DNA of 64,000 nucleotides from contig NZ_CP109811.1 of the NCBI RefSeq assembly GCF_014856545.2, forward strand, positions 924,001 to 988,000. The letters run 5' to 3'. The notes beneath the pieces are model-generated. The model saw only the letters and a list, made by a program, of their open reading frames with translations. It searched no databases and was not told the DNA's origin. The position numbers were made by a program, and so were the translations under genes. The number at the start of each line of letters is the position of its first letter. The first letter of the stretch is position 1. Origin of the DNA: Mesobacillus jeotgali (GTDB taxonomy: Bacteria; Bacillota; Bacilli; Bacillales; Cytobacillaceae). Below are positions 35,802-45,182 of the stretch, piece by piece.

Positions 35802-37001
35802 TTGTCACAACCAAAAGAACCATTATGGACCTCTTCGTTCATTAAATTGATGGTCGGGAATCTATTCATTTTCATGTCATTCCAGATGCTGATTCCGACG
35901 CTGCCGCCTTATATAAAATCAATCGGTGCGAGCGGAACGGAAATCGGGCTGGTCACGGCACTATTTTCAATCGGTGCTGTACTTAGCAGGCCGTTCATCG
36001 GCTTCATGCTTGAATACAAAGCGCGCGGGCCCCTCGTCCTGATTGGTGCGGTTCTGCTCCTATTGATTACTTTCTTATATCCGCTTTCACAAGTAGTCGT
36101 GATTTTCCTGGCAATCCGCCTGATCCACGGCCTTGCCTGGGGGTGGTCAACGACGGTTAATGGTACGGCTGCTGTTGATTTAGTCCCGAACTCGCGCCTT
36201 GGCGAGGGGATGGGATATTTCGGCCTTTCCATCACTATTGGGATGATTATTGCGCCAAGTCTTGGAATATTCCTGTTCCAGGTTACGTCTTTCGATAACC
36301 TTATTTACATTTCGGGGTCTCTTGGTGTCATTGCATTGGTGCTCCTGGGGACGATTAAGTACAACACGCCAAATCAGGTGTTAACAACCAAAAAGGAAGA
36401 CCTTAAGTTCACTTATTTAGGGTCACTAGTCGAAAAATCCGGCTGGTTCCCGGCAATGCTCACATTGCTCATCAACCTTGGCTATGGAACGATTGTAACG
36501 TTCATCGTCATTTTCGGGGACGAACGCGGAATTGATCAAATTTTTCTATTCTACCTTTGCAATGCAATCCTTGCGTCATTGTCACGTCCGGTTGCCGGAA
36601 AATGGTTTGACCAGAAAGGGCCAGTCGGGCTTGTCATTTTAACCATCTCTATTACGTTCATAGGGATGTGGGTGCTGAGCTACGCCCATTCCAACATCAT
36701 GATTGCGATTGCCGGCGTATTGTTCGGAATCGGATTCGGTTCATTGATTCCGACCCTGCAGTCATGGACATTATCGATGACACCTCCAAACCGCCGTGGG
36801 GTCGCGAATGGAATGTTCTTCTCATCCATTGACCTTGGGCTTGGCTTGAGCGGTCTGGTCTTCGGCGTCCTGGCGCAATATGTTGAGCTGGGAGCATTGT
36901 TCCGGATCTCGAGTGGATTCATTGTAGTAGCATTGGTTCTGACCATCGTAAAGGGCAGACGCAAAAAAATGATCAGCCAGCCGGAGGAAGCTATTTCCTG
37001 A
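35802..37001 (+). CDS. MFS transporter
   Basis: About 399 residues with twelve hydrophobic segments; the motif SRPFIGFMLEYKARG after helix 2 is the MFS motif A-type loop and RLIHGLAWGWST matches motif B. Related Bacilli proteins are annotated as multidrug or staphylopine/opine-type exporters, but the substrate is unknown. TTG 35802 (first residues MSQPKEPLW) is chosen because AAAGGGGAGA lies just upstream; an ATG 60 bases earlier falls within the terminator. Confidence 0.85.
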   Translation: MSQPKEPLWTSSFIKLMVGNLFIFMSFQMLIPTLPPYIKSIGASGTEIGLVTALFSIGAVLSRPFIGFMLEYKARGPLVLIGAVLLLLITFLYPLSQVVVIFLAIRLIHGLAWGWSTTVNGTAAVDLVPNSRLGEGMGYFGLSITIGMIIAPSLGIFLFQVTSFDNLIYISGSLGVIALVLLGTIKYNTPNQVLTTKKEDLKFTYLGSLVEKSGWFPAMLTLLINLGYGTIVTFIVIFGDERGIDQIFLFYLCNAILASLSRPVAGKWFDQKGPVGLVILTISITFIGMWVLSYAHSNIMIAIAGVLFGIGFGSLIPTLQSWTLSMTPPNRRGVANGMFFSSIDLGLGLSGLVFGVLAQYVELGALFRISSGFIVVALVLTIVKGRRKKMISQPEEAIS

Positions 37002-37008
37002 AGCAAGG

Positions 37009-37035
37009 GCCAGCCGTTTCATTGGCTGGCTTTTT
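37009..37035 (+). terminator. rho-independent terminator of the MFS gene
   Basis: GCCAGCC pairs with GGCTGGC and is followed by TTTTT. Confidence 0.85.
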
Positions 37036-37115
37036 CTATGGTTGCTAATATGCACTCTTATGATTTAAACTGATAAAGAAATTTACACAGTTCGGATTGG
37101 TATGTGAGGATCATT

Positions 37116-37874
37116 ATGGATAATCAGGATCAAACATTTGAAGTGATGCGGGCCTGTTTGCTTGCCGGTAAAATCATGCTTCAAAGCGGCGCGGAAACGT
37201 ATAGGGTAGAAGACACGATGTCGCGGATGGCTTCTGCGTTCGGCATTGACCAGACGCATAGCTATGTGACACCCACTGGCATTATTTTTTCAGTAGAAGG
37301 AGTTGGCCCGGAACGTACAAAACTAGTGCGGATTTCAGAGCGGACGACAGATTTAAGGAAAGTCGCCATGGTCAACAGCGTTTCTCGGAAAATCAGCAGC
37401 GGTGAGGTTGGGTTGAAGGAAGCCTGCAAGCTCCTGGGAGAGATTGAGGAGGCTAACCTGACGTACTCATTTATGATTCAAATCCTGGCAGCGGCGATTG
37501 CGAGCGGCTGTTTTACCATCATGTTCATGGGAAGCTGGCTAGACTTCCTGCCTTCAATGGCTGCGGGGGGAATTGGATTCTTCCTGGTCATTTATTTTCA
37601 CAGGATTGTCCCGGTTAAATTTTTCGCAGAATTCCTGTCATCCTTTGTGATTGGGATGATTTCGTTTTTCTTTGTAAAATTCGGGCTGGGACAGGAACTG
37701 GATAAAATCATCATCGGCTCAGTGATGCCGCTTGTTCCCGGCCTGCTGATCACCAATGCGGTCAGGGACTTGATGGCCGGCCATTTGGTCTCGGGTCTGT
37801 CCAAGGGAGCGGAAGCGCTGTTGACGGCGTTCGCAATCGGCTCAGGCATAGCGGCAATTTTATCTTTCTTGTAG
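37116..37874 (+). CDS. threonine/serine exporter ThrE-type, N-terminal half (DUF1212)
   Basis: 252 residues: a cytosolic N-terminal region with LQSGAETYRVEDTMSRMA and TPTGIIFSVEG typical of DUF1212/ThrE, then about five membrane helices. In B. subtilis-type genomes ThrE is split into two genes equivalent to YjjP and YjjB; here the second lies 15 nt downstream. Probably exports threonine, serine or a dicarboxylate (the YjjPB complex exports succinate in E. coli). ATG 37116 follows GAGG; GTG 37104 lies before it. Confidence 0.85.
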   Translation: MDNQDQTFEVMRACLLAGKIMLQSGAETYRVEDTMSRMASAFGIDQTHSYVTPTGIIFSVEGVGPERTKLVRISERTTDLRKVAMVNSVSRKISSGEVGLKEACKLLGEIEEANLTYSFMIQILAAAIASGCFTIMFMGSWLDFLPSMAAGGIGFFLVIYFHRIVPVKFFAEFLSSFVIGMISFFFVKFGLGQELDKIIIGSVMPLVPGLLITNAVRDLMAGHLVSGLSKGAEALLTAFAIGSGIAAILSFL

Positions 37875-37889
37875 TCAGGAGAAGTGACG

Positions 37890-38333
37890 ATGATTTATAT
37901 AGAACACCTTATTACAAGTTTTATTGCTTCGGCTGCGTTCGGAATCATCTTTAACGCGCCCAGGGAATCCCTCGTCAAATGCGGCATTTCTGGGATGGCT
38001 GGCTGGATCGTCTATTTTGCCCTTGATACCAATGGGTTCGGCACGATTTTTGCAACATTGATGGCATCGTTCTTAATTGCCGTGGTCAGCCAGGTGTTCG
38101 CCAAGGCGTATCGGACGCCCATCATCATTTTTAGTGTCGCCGGGATCATTCCTCTGGTTCCGGGGGGACTCGCGTATGATGCGATGAGGAACTTTGTGGA
38201 GAACGATTACAGTGTGGCCCTCTCGCTGGCTGCCAAAGCATCGATGATTTCCGGAGCAATAGCCGTAGGATTAGTCTTTTCTGAAGTGATCAACCAGGTG
38301 ATCCGGAGGTCAAGCCTTGGGCCGGTAAAATAG
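37890..38333 (+). CDS. threonine/serine exporter ThrE-type, C-terminal half (DUF3815, YjjB-like)
   Basis: 147 residues, about five membrane helices, with the family segment IPLVPGGLAYDAMRNFVENDY. It pairs with the preceding DUF1212 protein to form one transporter. ATG 37890 follows AGGAG by 9 nt. Confidence 0.85.
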   Translation: MIYIEHLITSFIASAAFGIIFNAPRESLVKCGISGMAGWIVYFALDTNGFGTIFATLMASFLIAVVSQVFAKAYRTPIIIFSVAGIIPLVPGGLAYDAMRNFVENDYSVALSLAAKASMISGAIAVGLVFSEVINQVIRRSSLGPVK

Positions 38334-38410
38334 AGGGGAATACTCGCGGGTACAAGCAGTTCATAATGTAACAGACCGAAGATCCATTTCAGCAGTAAAT
38401 AACAAACAGA

Positions 38411-38435
38411 AGCTCAGAGTAACTCTGAGCTTTTT
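38411..38435 (+). terminator. rho-independent terminator of the ThrE-type pair
   Basis: AGCTCAGAG pairs with CTCTGAGCT and is followed by TTTTT, about 80 bases after the stop codon. Confidence 0.85.
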
Positions 38436-38477
38436 AGTAATGTTGAACCATTAAGATCCTTTGAATGAAAATGATAT

Positions 38478-39056
38478 TTATTCATTTTCATCAATTTTAT
38501 GCCACTTATAATCTTCAATCTTAAATACAATTGTATTTTTGGGATATCCGTAATAATAAAGTTTTTTTCCTTCTTTATTAAATGCTGTTGGGTTAAGGAA
38601 GTCTAATTGTTCATTAAAAGGGAACAAGAATGATATTCGCTCTCCTTTGCTTATTGCTTTTCTTTCTACATTTGGCTCCACGCCAGCCTCTATATAAGCA
38701 ACATCTTCGTCATATGAAATTACGCTCAATAAAGTGACTGCATCATTTTCAGTGGAGGCGCTAATACCTCCAACTGTCTGTACCTTATCAGAACTATATG
38801 AAATATTGGTTGATACACTGCCGCGGAAGAACACCCCTGACTTTTCAGATAGTACCGTTTGGTAGACCTGTTCTTCATTGTTCCTAAATAAAGAGATAAC
38901 AGATGAATCCGTCTCATATTGTTCCATCAACTCTGCATTTTTTGAAAGGAACGAAAGACTTTTTGCAGCACTTAACGCTGTAAACCTGTAGCCGCCTATA
39001 AAAACTATAAAAATGATAATAAATAGTAATGGTGTTATAAAAATCAATTTTTTCAT
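38478..39056 (-). CDS. hypothetical membrane-anchored protein
   Basis: 192 residues with one N-terminal membrane helix (about 4-22) and an extracytoplasmic domain predicted to be beta-rich; no lipobox cysteine. The base composition is more AT-rich than that of its neighbours, which may mean a lineage-specific or acquired gene. No family recognised. The 188 bases between it and the next gene carry the divergent promoters. Confidence 0.65.
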   Translation of the reverse strand: MKKLIFITPLLFIIIFIVFIGGYRFTALSAAKSLSFLSKNAELMEQYETDSSVISLFRNNEEQVYQTVLSEKSGVFFRGSVSTNISYSSDKVQTVGGISASTENDAVTLLSVISYDEDVAYIEAGVEPNVERKAISKGERISFLFPFNEQLDFLNPTAFNKEGKKLYYYGYPKNTIVFKIEDYKWHKIDENE

Positions 39057-39244
39057 ATATAGACTCCCCCTGAAAAATCCATCTTCTCCTCATTCCTAAA
39101 GCATTCGCATCTTAGAATATCTTAACATCTTTTTCCTATTGTGTTTATTTTGTTTTTAATTCCATTTTGCTGTAAAGGGTTTTTTCTAGAATATGGAGAA
39201 TTAATCTAGGTAGATTAGGATTTATATAAAAAGGGATGGGGTTT

Positions 39245-39880
39245 ATGGAAATTTTATTGATCAGACATGGAGAGTCAGAGGGGGATATCCTCCAGGTCCA
39301 CGAAGGCCGGGCGGATTTGCTGCTGACGGATCATGGCCGCAGGCAGGCAAGGGAAATGGCGAAAGTGGTAAAGGAGAAATACATGCCGGAGGTTATCTGG
39401 GCAAGTACATTGAAAAGAGCGCGTGAGACAGCAGAAATCCTCAGACAGGAAACTGGAATTTCCGTAATTGAGGATGATGGATTAAGAGAGTTCAATAACG
39501 GTGTTCTTGCAGGCTTGCCATATGCTGAGGCCAAGTTGCGCTATCCAGAGCCGGAGGGAGGCAGGAAGCCTCACGAGCCCATTGAGGAAGGCGAATCGGA
39601 ACTTGAATTCCGCTTCAGGGCGCAAACAATATTCTCAAAGATTCTTGCTGAAAGTGCAGGACGTAAAAGAATTGCGATTGTTTCACACGGCGGGATGATC
39701 TCCAACCTGCTGAGGGCATTTTTGAACCTGCCCGTTTTATCGGATACTTATTTTCCTACTGGAGATACCGGAATCCATTTGCTCAAACTGAATGGCAGCC
39801 AGAAAGCCGTAATGTTCATGAATAACTGCGGACATCTGGAAAAAGTAGATTCAGAGCACCCCGTCATACAGGGGTCATAG
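39245..39880 (+). CDS. histidine phosphatase family protein
   Basis: 211 residues of the phosphoglycerate-mutase-like superfamily: N-terminal LLIRHGESEG (catalytic His), ASTLKRARETAEIL, and the second His in IVSHGGMISNLLRAF. The actual substrate is unknown. ATG 39245 is preferred over ATG 39236, because AAAGGG lies directly before the latter. Confidence 0.85.
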   Translation: MEILLIRHGESEGDILQVHEGRADLLLTDHGRRQAREMAKVVKEKYMPEVIWASTLKRARETAEILRQETGISVIEDDGLREFNNGVLAGLPYAEAKLRYPEPEGGRKPHEPIEEGESELEFRFRAQTIFSKILAESAGRKRIAIVSHGGMISNLLRAFLNLPVLSDTYFPTGDTGIHLLKLNGSQKAVMFMNNCGHLEKVDSEHPVIQGS

Positions 39881-39894
39881 ATTTATTTTTCATA

Positions 39895-39931
39895 AAACAG
39901 CCCGGTTCCTTAGTGAGGATCCGGGCTGTTT
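39895..39931. terminator. bidirectional terminator
   Basis: AAACAGCCCGG (39895-39905) pairs with CCGGGCTGTTT (39921-39931) between two convergent genes, with T-rich sequence on both exits. Confidence 0.85.
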
Positions 39932-39935
39932 GCTT

Positions 39936-40925
39936 TTATATTTTCACGATTGTCCTGCCGCGGTTTTCGCCTTTTAAAATACTGGCGAGAGTACCTGGCA
40001 ATTCCTCTAATGTTATTTCAGTTTGAATGGTTTCCAGTAATCCATCCGGCTTCAAATCAGTTGCCATCCGCTGCCAGAGAAGCTTTCTTGTTTCCATCGG
40101 GCAATATACTGAGTCGATGCCGAGAAGGTTGATGCCTCTTAGAATGAATGGAAAGACTGTCGCAGGGACATCTGTTCCGCCGGTCAGGCCGCTGACGGCA
40201 ACCGAACCGTTATACTCAAGCTTGCTAAGAATCGCAGTTAACGACTTGCCGCCAACCGGGTCAACGGCTGCCGCCCAAAGCTGCTTATCCAATGGTTTTA
40301 TTTTTTCACCGGCAAGCTCTTCGCGGCTGATGATCTCGGCTGCGCCAATTTCACGAAGGTAGTTATGTTCTGATTCTTTTCCTGTGCTAGCTACAACCTG
40401 ATATCCCCGCTTGGCGAGCATCGCCACTGCCACGCTGCCGACTCCGCCAGTTGCTCCGGTCACGAGGACTTTGCCTTTTTCCGGAGAAAGTCCATTCTCT
40501 TCAAGTCGATGGACAGACAATGCTGCCGTGAATCCAGCGGTTCCGTAGACCATCGCTTCTTTCAATGTTATACCTTCTGGCAATGGGACAATCCAATCTC
40601 CCGGAATCCTTGCAAATTCACTGAACCCTCCATAGTGGGAAACCCCTATTTCGTAGCTGGTGGCGATTACTTCGTCGCCTTCCTTGAACCGGCTGTCGTC
40701 AGACCGGACAACTGTCCCGGCAAGGTCAATGCCAGGGATAAAGGGGTAGGACCTGACAATCTTGCCATTTGGAATGCTTGCAAGCCCGTCTTTAAAGTTA
40801 ACGCTCGAGTAGTCCACCTTGATTACTACTTCACCAGCAGGCAAATCTTCCAATCCGATCGTTTTTACTTCTGCTGAAAAATCATCATCTGTCTTGTTCA
40901 CGATAAAAGCTTTGAAATTGTCCAT
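39936..40925 (-). CDS. YhdH/YhfP family quinone oxidoreductase (acrylyl-CoA reductase-like)
   Basis: 329-residue zinc-independent medium-chain dehydrogenase/reductase. Visible are SSVNFKDGLA, the GIDLAGTV block, the nucleotide-binding VTGATGGVGSVAVAML and the C-terminal RGRTIVKI. The subfamily includes E. coli YhdH and B. subtilis YhfP, active on acrylyl-CoA or quinones. NADPH use is inferred. Downstream of it lies the FNR-type site region of the divergent cluster. Confidence 0.87.
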   Translation of the reverse strand: MDNFKAFIVNKTDDDFSAEVKTIGLEDLPAGEVVIKVDYSSVNFKDGLASIPNGKIVRSYPFIPGIDLAGTVVRSDDSRFKEGDEVIATSYEIGVSHYGGFSEFARIPGDWIVPLPEGITLKEAMVYGTAGFTAALSVHRLEENGLSPEKGKVLVTGATGGVGSVAVAMLAKRGYQVVASTGKESEHNYLREIGAAEIISREELAGEKIKPLDKQLWAAAVDPVGGKSLTAILSKLEYNGSVAVSGLTGGTDVPATVFPFILRGINLLGIDSVYCPMETRKLLWQRMATDLKPDGLLETIQTEITLEELPGTLASILKGENRGRTIVKI

Positions 40926-41133
40926 ATCTCCCCAACCTTTCTCGATTGATAGTCTTAGTATAGGGCATAAGCATGCCGGACTTCTAATAACACAACTTAC
41001 TCAAGTTTTTCCAGTTTACCATCGATTGTTAAAAACTGAAAATGACTTTTGTTGCTGCTCAATGCCTGTCGACCAGGGCTAAAAAGTTAAGTCCATCACG
41101 AATTTATTACGATTTTGTGTCCACTTCTTATGG

Positions 41134-41176
41134 TGTGACGGACTTCACATATCTTTTATTCTGTCTCCCTTAAGAT
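41134..41176 (+). promoter_or_regulatory. FNR/CRP-type box and candidate class II promoter of the molybdoenzyme cluster
   Basis: TGTGACGGACTTCACA (41134-41149) is a perfect TGTGA-N6-TCACA palindrome. A TAAGAT -10 box lies at 41171-41176; with a start near 41183 the box is centred at about -41.5, the class II activator position. This predicts anaerobic activation by Fnr of the genes from 41337 on. The rest of the 411-base gap to the divergent gene (40926-41336) holds an AT-rich leader with TTCAC half-sites. Confidence 0.6.
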
Positions 41177-41336
41177 TTAGATAAGTAAGGTACACAGTGG
41201 AGGTTAGGGCTTCTAAACATTGTTAAATCAATTTTTCACTATTCACAAAGTGTTTACAATTTAACCCTTTTTAGACTGTATTTCCATGATAAGATGATTT
41301 TTGAAATCGGAAACGATTCACGGGGAGGTAGCAAAG

Positions 41337-42506
41337 TTGTACAAATTCGAGAAATCTTTTTACTCCAAAACAAGCATGTATTCCTTTGTCGTTGTGATGA
41401 TATTGTTCTTCTCAATGTGGTATTCAACTTCGAAGTTTGTTCATATCGATATGGCGCTTCTGGGATATGTAATTTCATCGGTGGTCTTTGCGATTGGCCT
41501 GACTATCAGGATGAGCTTCTGGATGTGGCGCAAAGCGACGAACAGGGTGGCAAAGCGGAGTGTTGATAACCTTTTTAATAAAGAAAGAGTGAAACGAAAT
41601 TCAAAAGCTTTAGTCAAAACATTGATTGATAATATCATTTTGCAAAAATTCATTTTCCAGCGGGGTATTTACCGCGGAATTCAGCACTTCATGATTTCAT
41701 GGGGCTGCATCATCTCATTCGCGATTACATTCGGGCTTACATTTGGATGGATGCGTTTTGACCTGATTGACCCGGGAACATACCAGATCATCGTGTTCGA
41801 TATGCCGACCATCACTATGGCAGCTGACGGGGTTTTCGCCGAGATCGTCTATAACGGCTTGAATATCGGCGCAATCATGGTGTTGATCGGAGCGGGGATG
41901 GCCCTTTACCGACGCATCACTGACTACGATGTAAAAGTAACCCAGCGATTCGAGTTCGATATTCTGCCATTGATTATTCTTTTGGCAGTGACAGTTACAG
42001 GCTTGATTCTGACAATCATGTTCACATTCCTTGATGGCTGGATGTATCATTATATGTCACTCATCCACCAGGTAACCGTCATCATCATGCTGATGTACTT
42101 CCCATTCGGAAAACTGTTCCACGTGCCGATCAGGCCGCTGGCTACAGCTGTACCAATGAGTTATCAAGAGGTGGTTAAAGTGGATACGAAATCATGTAAG
42201 AGCTGTGGACAGCCATACAGCAATGATGACCAGATTGCGGACGTCCAGGCAATTTTAAAAAGCCAGAACTTTGACCTGCAGCTTGCAGATGGCACTTACC
42301 TATCAGACTACTGCACAGGCTGCCGCCGCAGGATGAGAGCATTGAAGCAAATGAATCTTGAAGCACCAAAAGGCAACCCATACGGACCAGTAAGCACCAA
42401 TAATGGAATTCACATATCAGGCTTCAGCAAGAAGCGTTCGGAAGAGTTTTACGGACTTGACAAGGATTCAAAGGAGGAAAAAATCGATGAGCCAGTTTCT
42501 CGTTAA
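41337..42506 (+). CDS. NarI-like cytochrome b membrane subunit with C-terminal Cys4 domain
   Basis: 389 residues with about six to seven membrane helices. Histidines in helices (GIQHFMISWGC, MSLIHQVTVII and FGKLFHVPI) fit b-heme ligands as in NarI/DsrM-type quinol-reactive subunits. After the last helix, a soluble tail has CKSCGQPY and, about 45 residues later, CTGCRRRM, suggesting a zinc ribbon or a metal site that binds the Fe-S partner. TTG 41337 has GGGGAGG 8 nt upstream. Its end overlaps the start of the catalytic subunit by 20 nt. It probably moves electrons between quinol and the cytoplasmic enzyme. Confidence 0.7.
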   Translation: MYKFEKSFYSKTSMYSFVVVMILFFSMWYSTSKFVHIDMALLGYVISSVVFAIGLTIRMSFWMWRKATNRVAKRSVDNLFNKERVKRNSKALVKTLIDNIILQKFIFQRGIYRGIQHFMISWGCIISFAITFGLTFGWMRFDLIDPGTYQIIVFDMPTITMAADGVFAEIVYNGLNIGAIMVLIGAGMALYRRITDYDVKVTQRFEFDILPLIILLAVTVTGLILTIMFTFLDGWMYHYMSLIHQVTVIIMLMYFPFGKLFHVPIRPLATAVPMSYQEVVKVDTKSCKSCGQPYSNDDQIADVQAILKSQNFDLQLADGTYLSDYCTGCRRRMRALKQMNLEAPKGNPYGPVSTNNGIHISGFSKKRSEEFYGLDKDSKEEKIDEPVSR

Positions 42507-44616
42507 AGAAGGCGTAAAGAACCAGATCCGCAAAGGTGAAAAGCTAGTCACAACCCATTGCTGTTACTGCGGAATGCAGTGCGGTATGCATATTCGCGTC
42601 GATGAAAAGAACAACAAGGTGGTCGGTGTCGAACCGCGTTATGACTGGGTTTTAACAAGAGGAAAGATGTGCCCTAAAGGTGTTACTGCTTACCAGACAG
42701 TCGACCACCCGGACCGCATCAAGACTCCTTTGATCAAAAAGAATGGCAAGTTCGTAGAAGCAACATGGGACGAAGCACTGGATTTGATTGAAAGCAAATA
42801 TAAAGGAATCCAGGAAAACTACGGCAAGGATGCAATCGGCGTATACGGCGGCGTTTCGATGACAAATGAAAAATGTTACCTTGTCGGCAAGTACGCCCGC
42901 GTAGGACTTGGAACTCGCTATATCGACTATAACGGCCGCTACTGCATGAGCTCAGCTGCCGGCGGATTCAACAAGACACTTGGAATGGACCGCGGATCGA
43001 CACTTCCTTGGACAGAGCTAGAGCATACGGACACTTTCTTCATGGCTGGCTCCAATACAGCGGAATGCCATCCGACTAGTATCCAATGGTTCTGGAAGGC
43101 AAAGGACAAAGGGGCGAAATTCATCGTAGCCGACCCGCGTGAAACAGCAACAGCTCGCGTGGCTGACGTACACCTAGACTTGCTTCCAGGAACAGACGCT
43201 GCTTTAGCGAACGGCATCATGCATCTTTTAATCAAATATGATTACGTTGACAATGAATATGTACAGGAACGCTGCAATAACTTTGAAGAATTAAAAGAAA
43301 TGACGGCGAAATTCACGCCAGAATATACATCTAAGCTCACAGGAGTCGCAGCTGAGAAAATCATCAAGGCAGCACACATTTTCGGAAAATCACCACGCTC
43401 AGTCGTCATGTTCGCACGCGGTGCGGAACAACAGACTTCTGGGGTTGACAATGTGAGTCTATATACATCAATGGCTTTGTTGAGAGGCCAGATCGGTAAA
43501 TTCGCATCAGGCGTTGCTACTTTTACAGGTCAGGGCAATGGTCAGGGCGGACGCGAACACGGTCAGAAGGCAGATGCTCTTCCAGGCTACCGTAAAATCG
43601 CAAACCCTAAAGATGTTGAGCATGTCGCTGGAGTTTGGGGCATCAAGCCAGAAGAGATGCCGAAGGAAGGCGTCTCCGCATATGAAATGTTCCACCTGAT
43701 GCAGAACAAGACGATCCGCGCATTGCATGTCATCTGCTCGAATCCGGTTGTTTCATCACCAAATATCAACTATGTCCAGGATTCACTAGAGAAGCTAGAC
43801 TTCCTTGTCGTAAATGACTTCTTCATGTCAGAAACAGCTGAGCTTGCGGATGTAGTTCTTCCAGCAACAACTTGGGCTGAAGACGAGGGCACAACTACAA
43901 ACATCGAAGGCCGTGTCATCCGCATCCGTAAAGTGGTTGATCCAATCGGAGAATCGAAGCCTGACTGGGAAATCATGAGCATGATCGCTGAACGTCTAGG
44001 TAAAGGTAAGTACTTCGATTACAACGAACCAAGAGAGATTTTTGACGAGCTTCGCCACGCTTCAAAAGGCGGCAAGGCTGATTACTACGGAGTAACTTAC
44101 GAAAAAATCGATGAGCAGGATGGTGTTTTCTGGCCAGCACCGGCAGAAGACCACAAAGGAACTCCATCAGTATTCCAGGAGCGTTTTGCTACGGAAGATG
44201 GAAAAGCAAACCTTGCAGTCTGCGATTTCAGAGGACCTACAGAGGTTCAAACAAACGAGTATCCTTTATGGCTGACCACAGGCCGCGTTGTCTTCCATTA
44301 CCTATCAGGTAACCAGACACGACGCGTTGACTTCCTGATGGAGCAATGCCCTGAGCCATTCGTAGAAATGCACCCAGAACTGGCAAGCAAGTACCAGATT
44401 GAAAACGGTGAAAGAGTGAAGCTTTCCACACCGCGTGGCGAGATGATCACACCGGTTAAAATAACAAAAGCAATCCGCAAAGACACAATGTTCGTCCCTT
44501 ACCACTGGGGCAAGAAGCTGGCAGTCAACCAATTGACCAGCCCGGCACTGGATCCATTCTCAAGGATGCCTGAATTTAAAGTCTGTGCTGTAAAGCTTGA
44601 AAAACTGACTAAATAG
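42487..44616 (+). CDS. NasC/NapA-like molybdopterin oxidoreductase, catalytic subunit
   Basis: 709-residue bis-MGD enzyme. The N-terminal 4Fe-4S site is THCCYCGMQCG with a fourth Cys in GKMCPKG. The presumed molybdenum ligand is the Cys in GRYCMSSAAGGFN, the Nas/Nap arrangement. The C-terminal TTGRVVFHYLSGNQTRR block is typical of assimilatory nitrate reductases. There is no Tat signal, so it works in the cytoplasm. The membrane, ferredoxin and Rieske partners suggest respiration rather than assimilation. Nitrate is the obvious guess for substrate, but selenate, formate or others cannot be excluded. AAAGGAGG lies upstream of ATG 42487. Confidence 0.82.
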   Translation: MSQFLVKEGVKNQIRKGEKLVTTHCCYCGMQCGMHIRVDEKNNKVVGVEPRYDWVLTRGKMCPKGVTAYQTVDHPDRIKTPLIKKNGKFVEATWDEALDLIESKYKGIQENYGKDAIGVYGGVSMTNEKCYLVGKYARVGLGTRYIDYNGRYCMSSAAGGFNKTLGMDRGSTLPWTELEHTDTFFMAGSNTAECHPTSIQWFWKAKDKGAKFIVADPRETATARVADVHLDLLPGTDAALANGIMHLLIKYDYVDNEYVQERCNNFEELKEMTAKFTPEYTSKLTGVAAEKIIKAAHIFGKSPRSVVMFARGAEQQTSGVDNVSLYTSMALLRGQIGKFASGVATFTGQGNGQGGREHGQKADALPGYRKIANPKDVEHVAGVWGIKPEEMPKEGVSAYEMFHLMQNKTIRALHVICSNPVVSSPNINYVQDSLEKLDFLVVNDFFMSETAELADVVLPATTWAEDEGTTTNIEGRVIRIRKVVDPIGESKPDWEIMSMIAERLGKGKYFDYNEPREIFDELRHASKGGKADYYGVTYEKIDEQDGVFWPAPAEDHKGTPSVFQERFATEDGKANLAVCDFRGPTEVQTNEYPLWLTTGRVVFHYLSGNQTRRVDFLMEQCPEPFVEMHPELASKYQIENGERVKLSTPRGEMITPVKITKAIRKDTMFVPYHWGKKLAVNQLTSPALDPFSRMPEFKVCAVKLEKLTK

Positions 44617-44630
44617 GAGGAACGGGCACT

Positions 44631-45182
44631 ATGAATAAAATAATGTATCTAGAATTTGAGCGCTGTATAGGCTGCCGTGCCTGCCAGGCAGCCTGCCGTG
44701 AGTGTGGGGACCATGATGCCAAGGAACGGAACTATGTAGAATATGTTGACTTCACAGAATCTCGCCAGACATTCCCGATGCTGTGCATGCAATGTAAAGA
44801 CCCTGCATGTGCACGTGTCTGCCCGGCAAACGCGATCCAGATCACGGATGAAGGCGTCGTGCTTTCAGCAATGGAGGAAAAATGTATCGGATGCCGCAAC
44901 TGTACATTCGGCTGCCCATTCGGTATCCCTAAGTTCGATTTCGAAACGAACAAAATGTACAAATGCGATATGTGCTATGACAGAACTCGTCATGATATTG
45001 CGCCAATGTGTGCATCTGTCTGTCCGAGTGATGCAATCCGCTTCATCGACTTCGATGAAATGCAGCAGCTGCGCAGAAGACGTACCCAAATGAACCTGGT
45101 TGAAGGCAAAAAGCCTCAAGAGGGCAATAAATGGGATTACGTACCTGAATTCTTCGGTGTTTATACAGATTCTCAATCATAA
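44631..45182 (+). CDS. four-cluster 4Fe-4S ferredoxin subunit (DmsB/NrfC-like)
   Basis: 183 residues with sixteen cysteines in four groups: CIGCRACQAAC, CMQCKDPACARVCP, CIGCRNCTFGCPFG and CDMCYDR followed by CASVCP. This is the electron-transfer subunit that connects a membrane cytochrome to a molybdoenzyme. Its start codon lies 14 nt after the catalytic-subunit stop with AGGAGG upstream, so it belongs to the same operon. Confidence 0.93.
   Translation: MNKIMYLEFERCIGCRACQAACRECGDHDAKERNYVEYVDFTESRQTFPMLCMQCKDPACARVCPANAIQITDEGVVLSAMEEKCIGCRNCTFGCPFGIPKFDFETNKMYKCDMCYDRTRHDIAPMCASVCPSDAIRFIDFDEMQQLRRRRTQMNLVEGKKPQEGNKWDYVPEFFGVYTDSQS

Noticed and set aside
40509..40877. Plus-strand frame opposite the YhfP-like gene
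   Set aside because: Shadow of the reductase gene; Cys/Phe-rich composition and no start signal.
41205..41260. Second FNR or Rex site near TTTTTCACTATTCACAA
   Set aside because: Only half-sites are present, without a partner arm at the right spacing.
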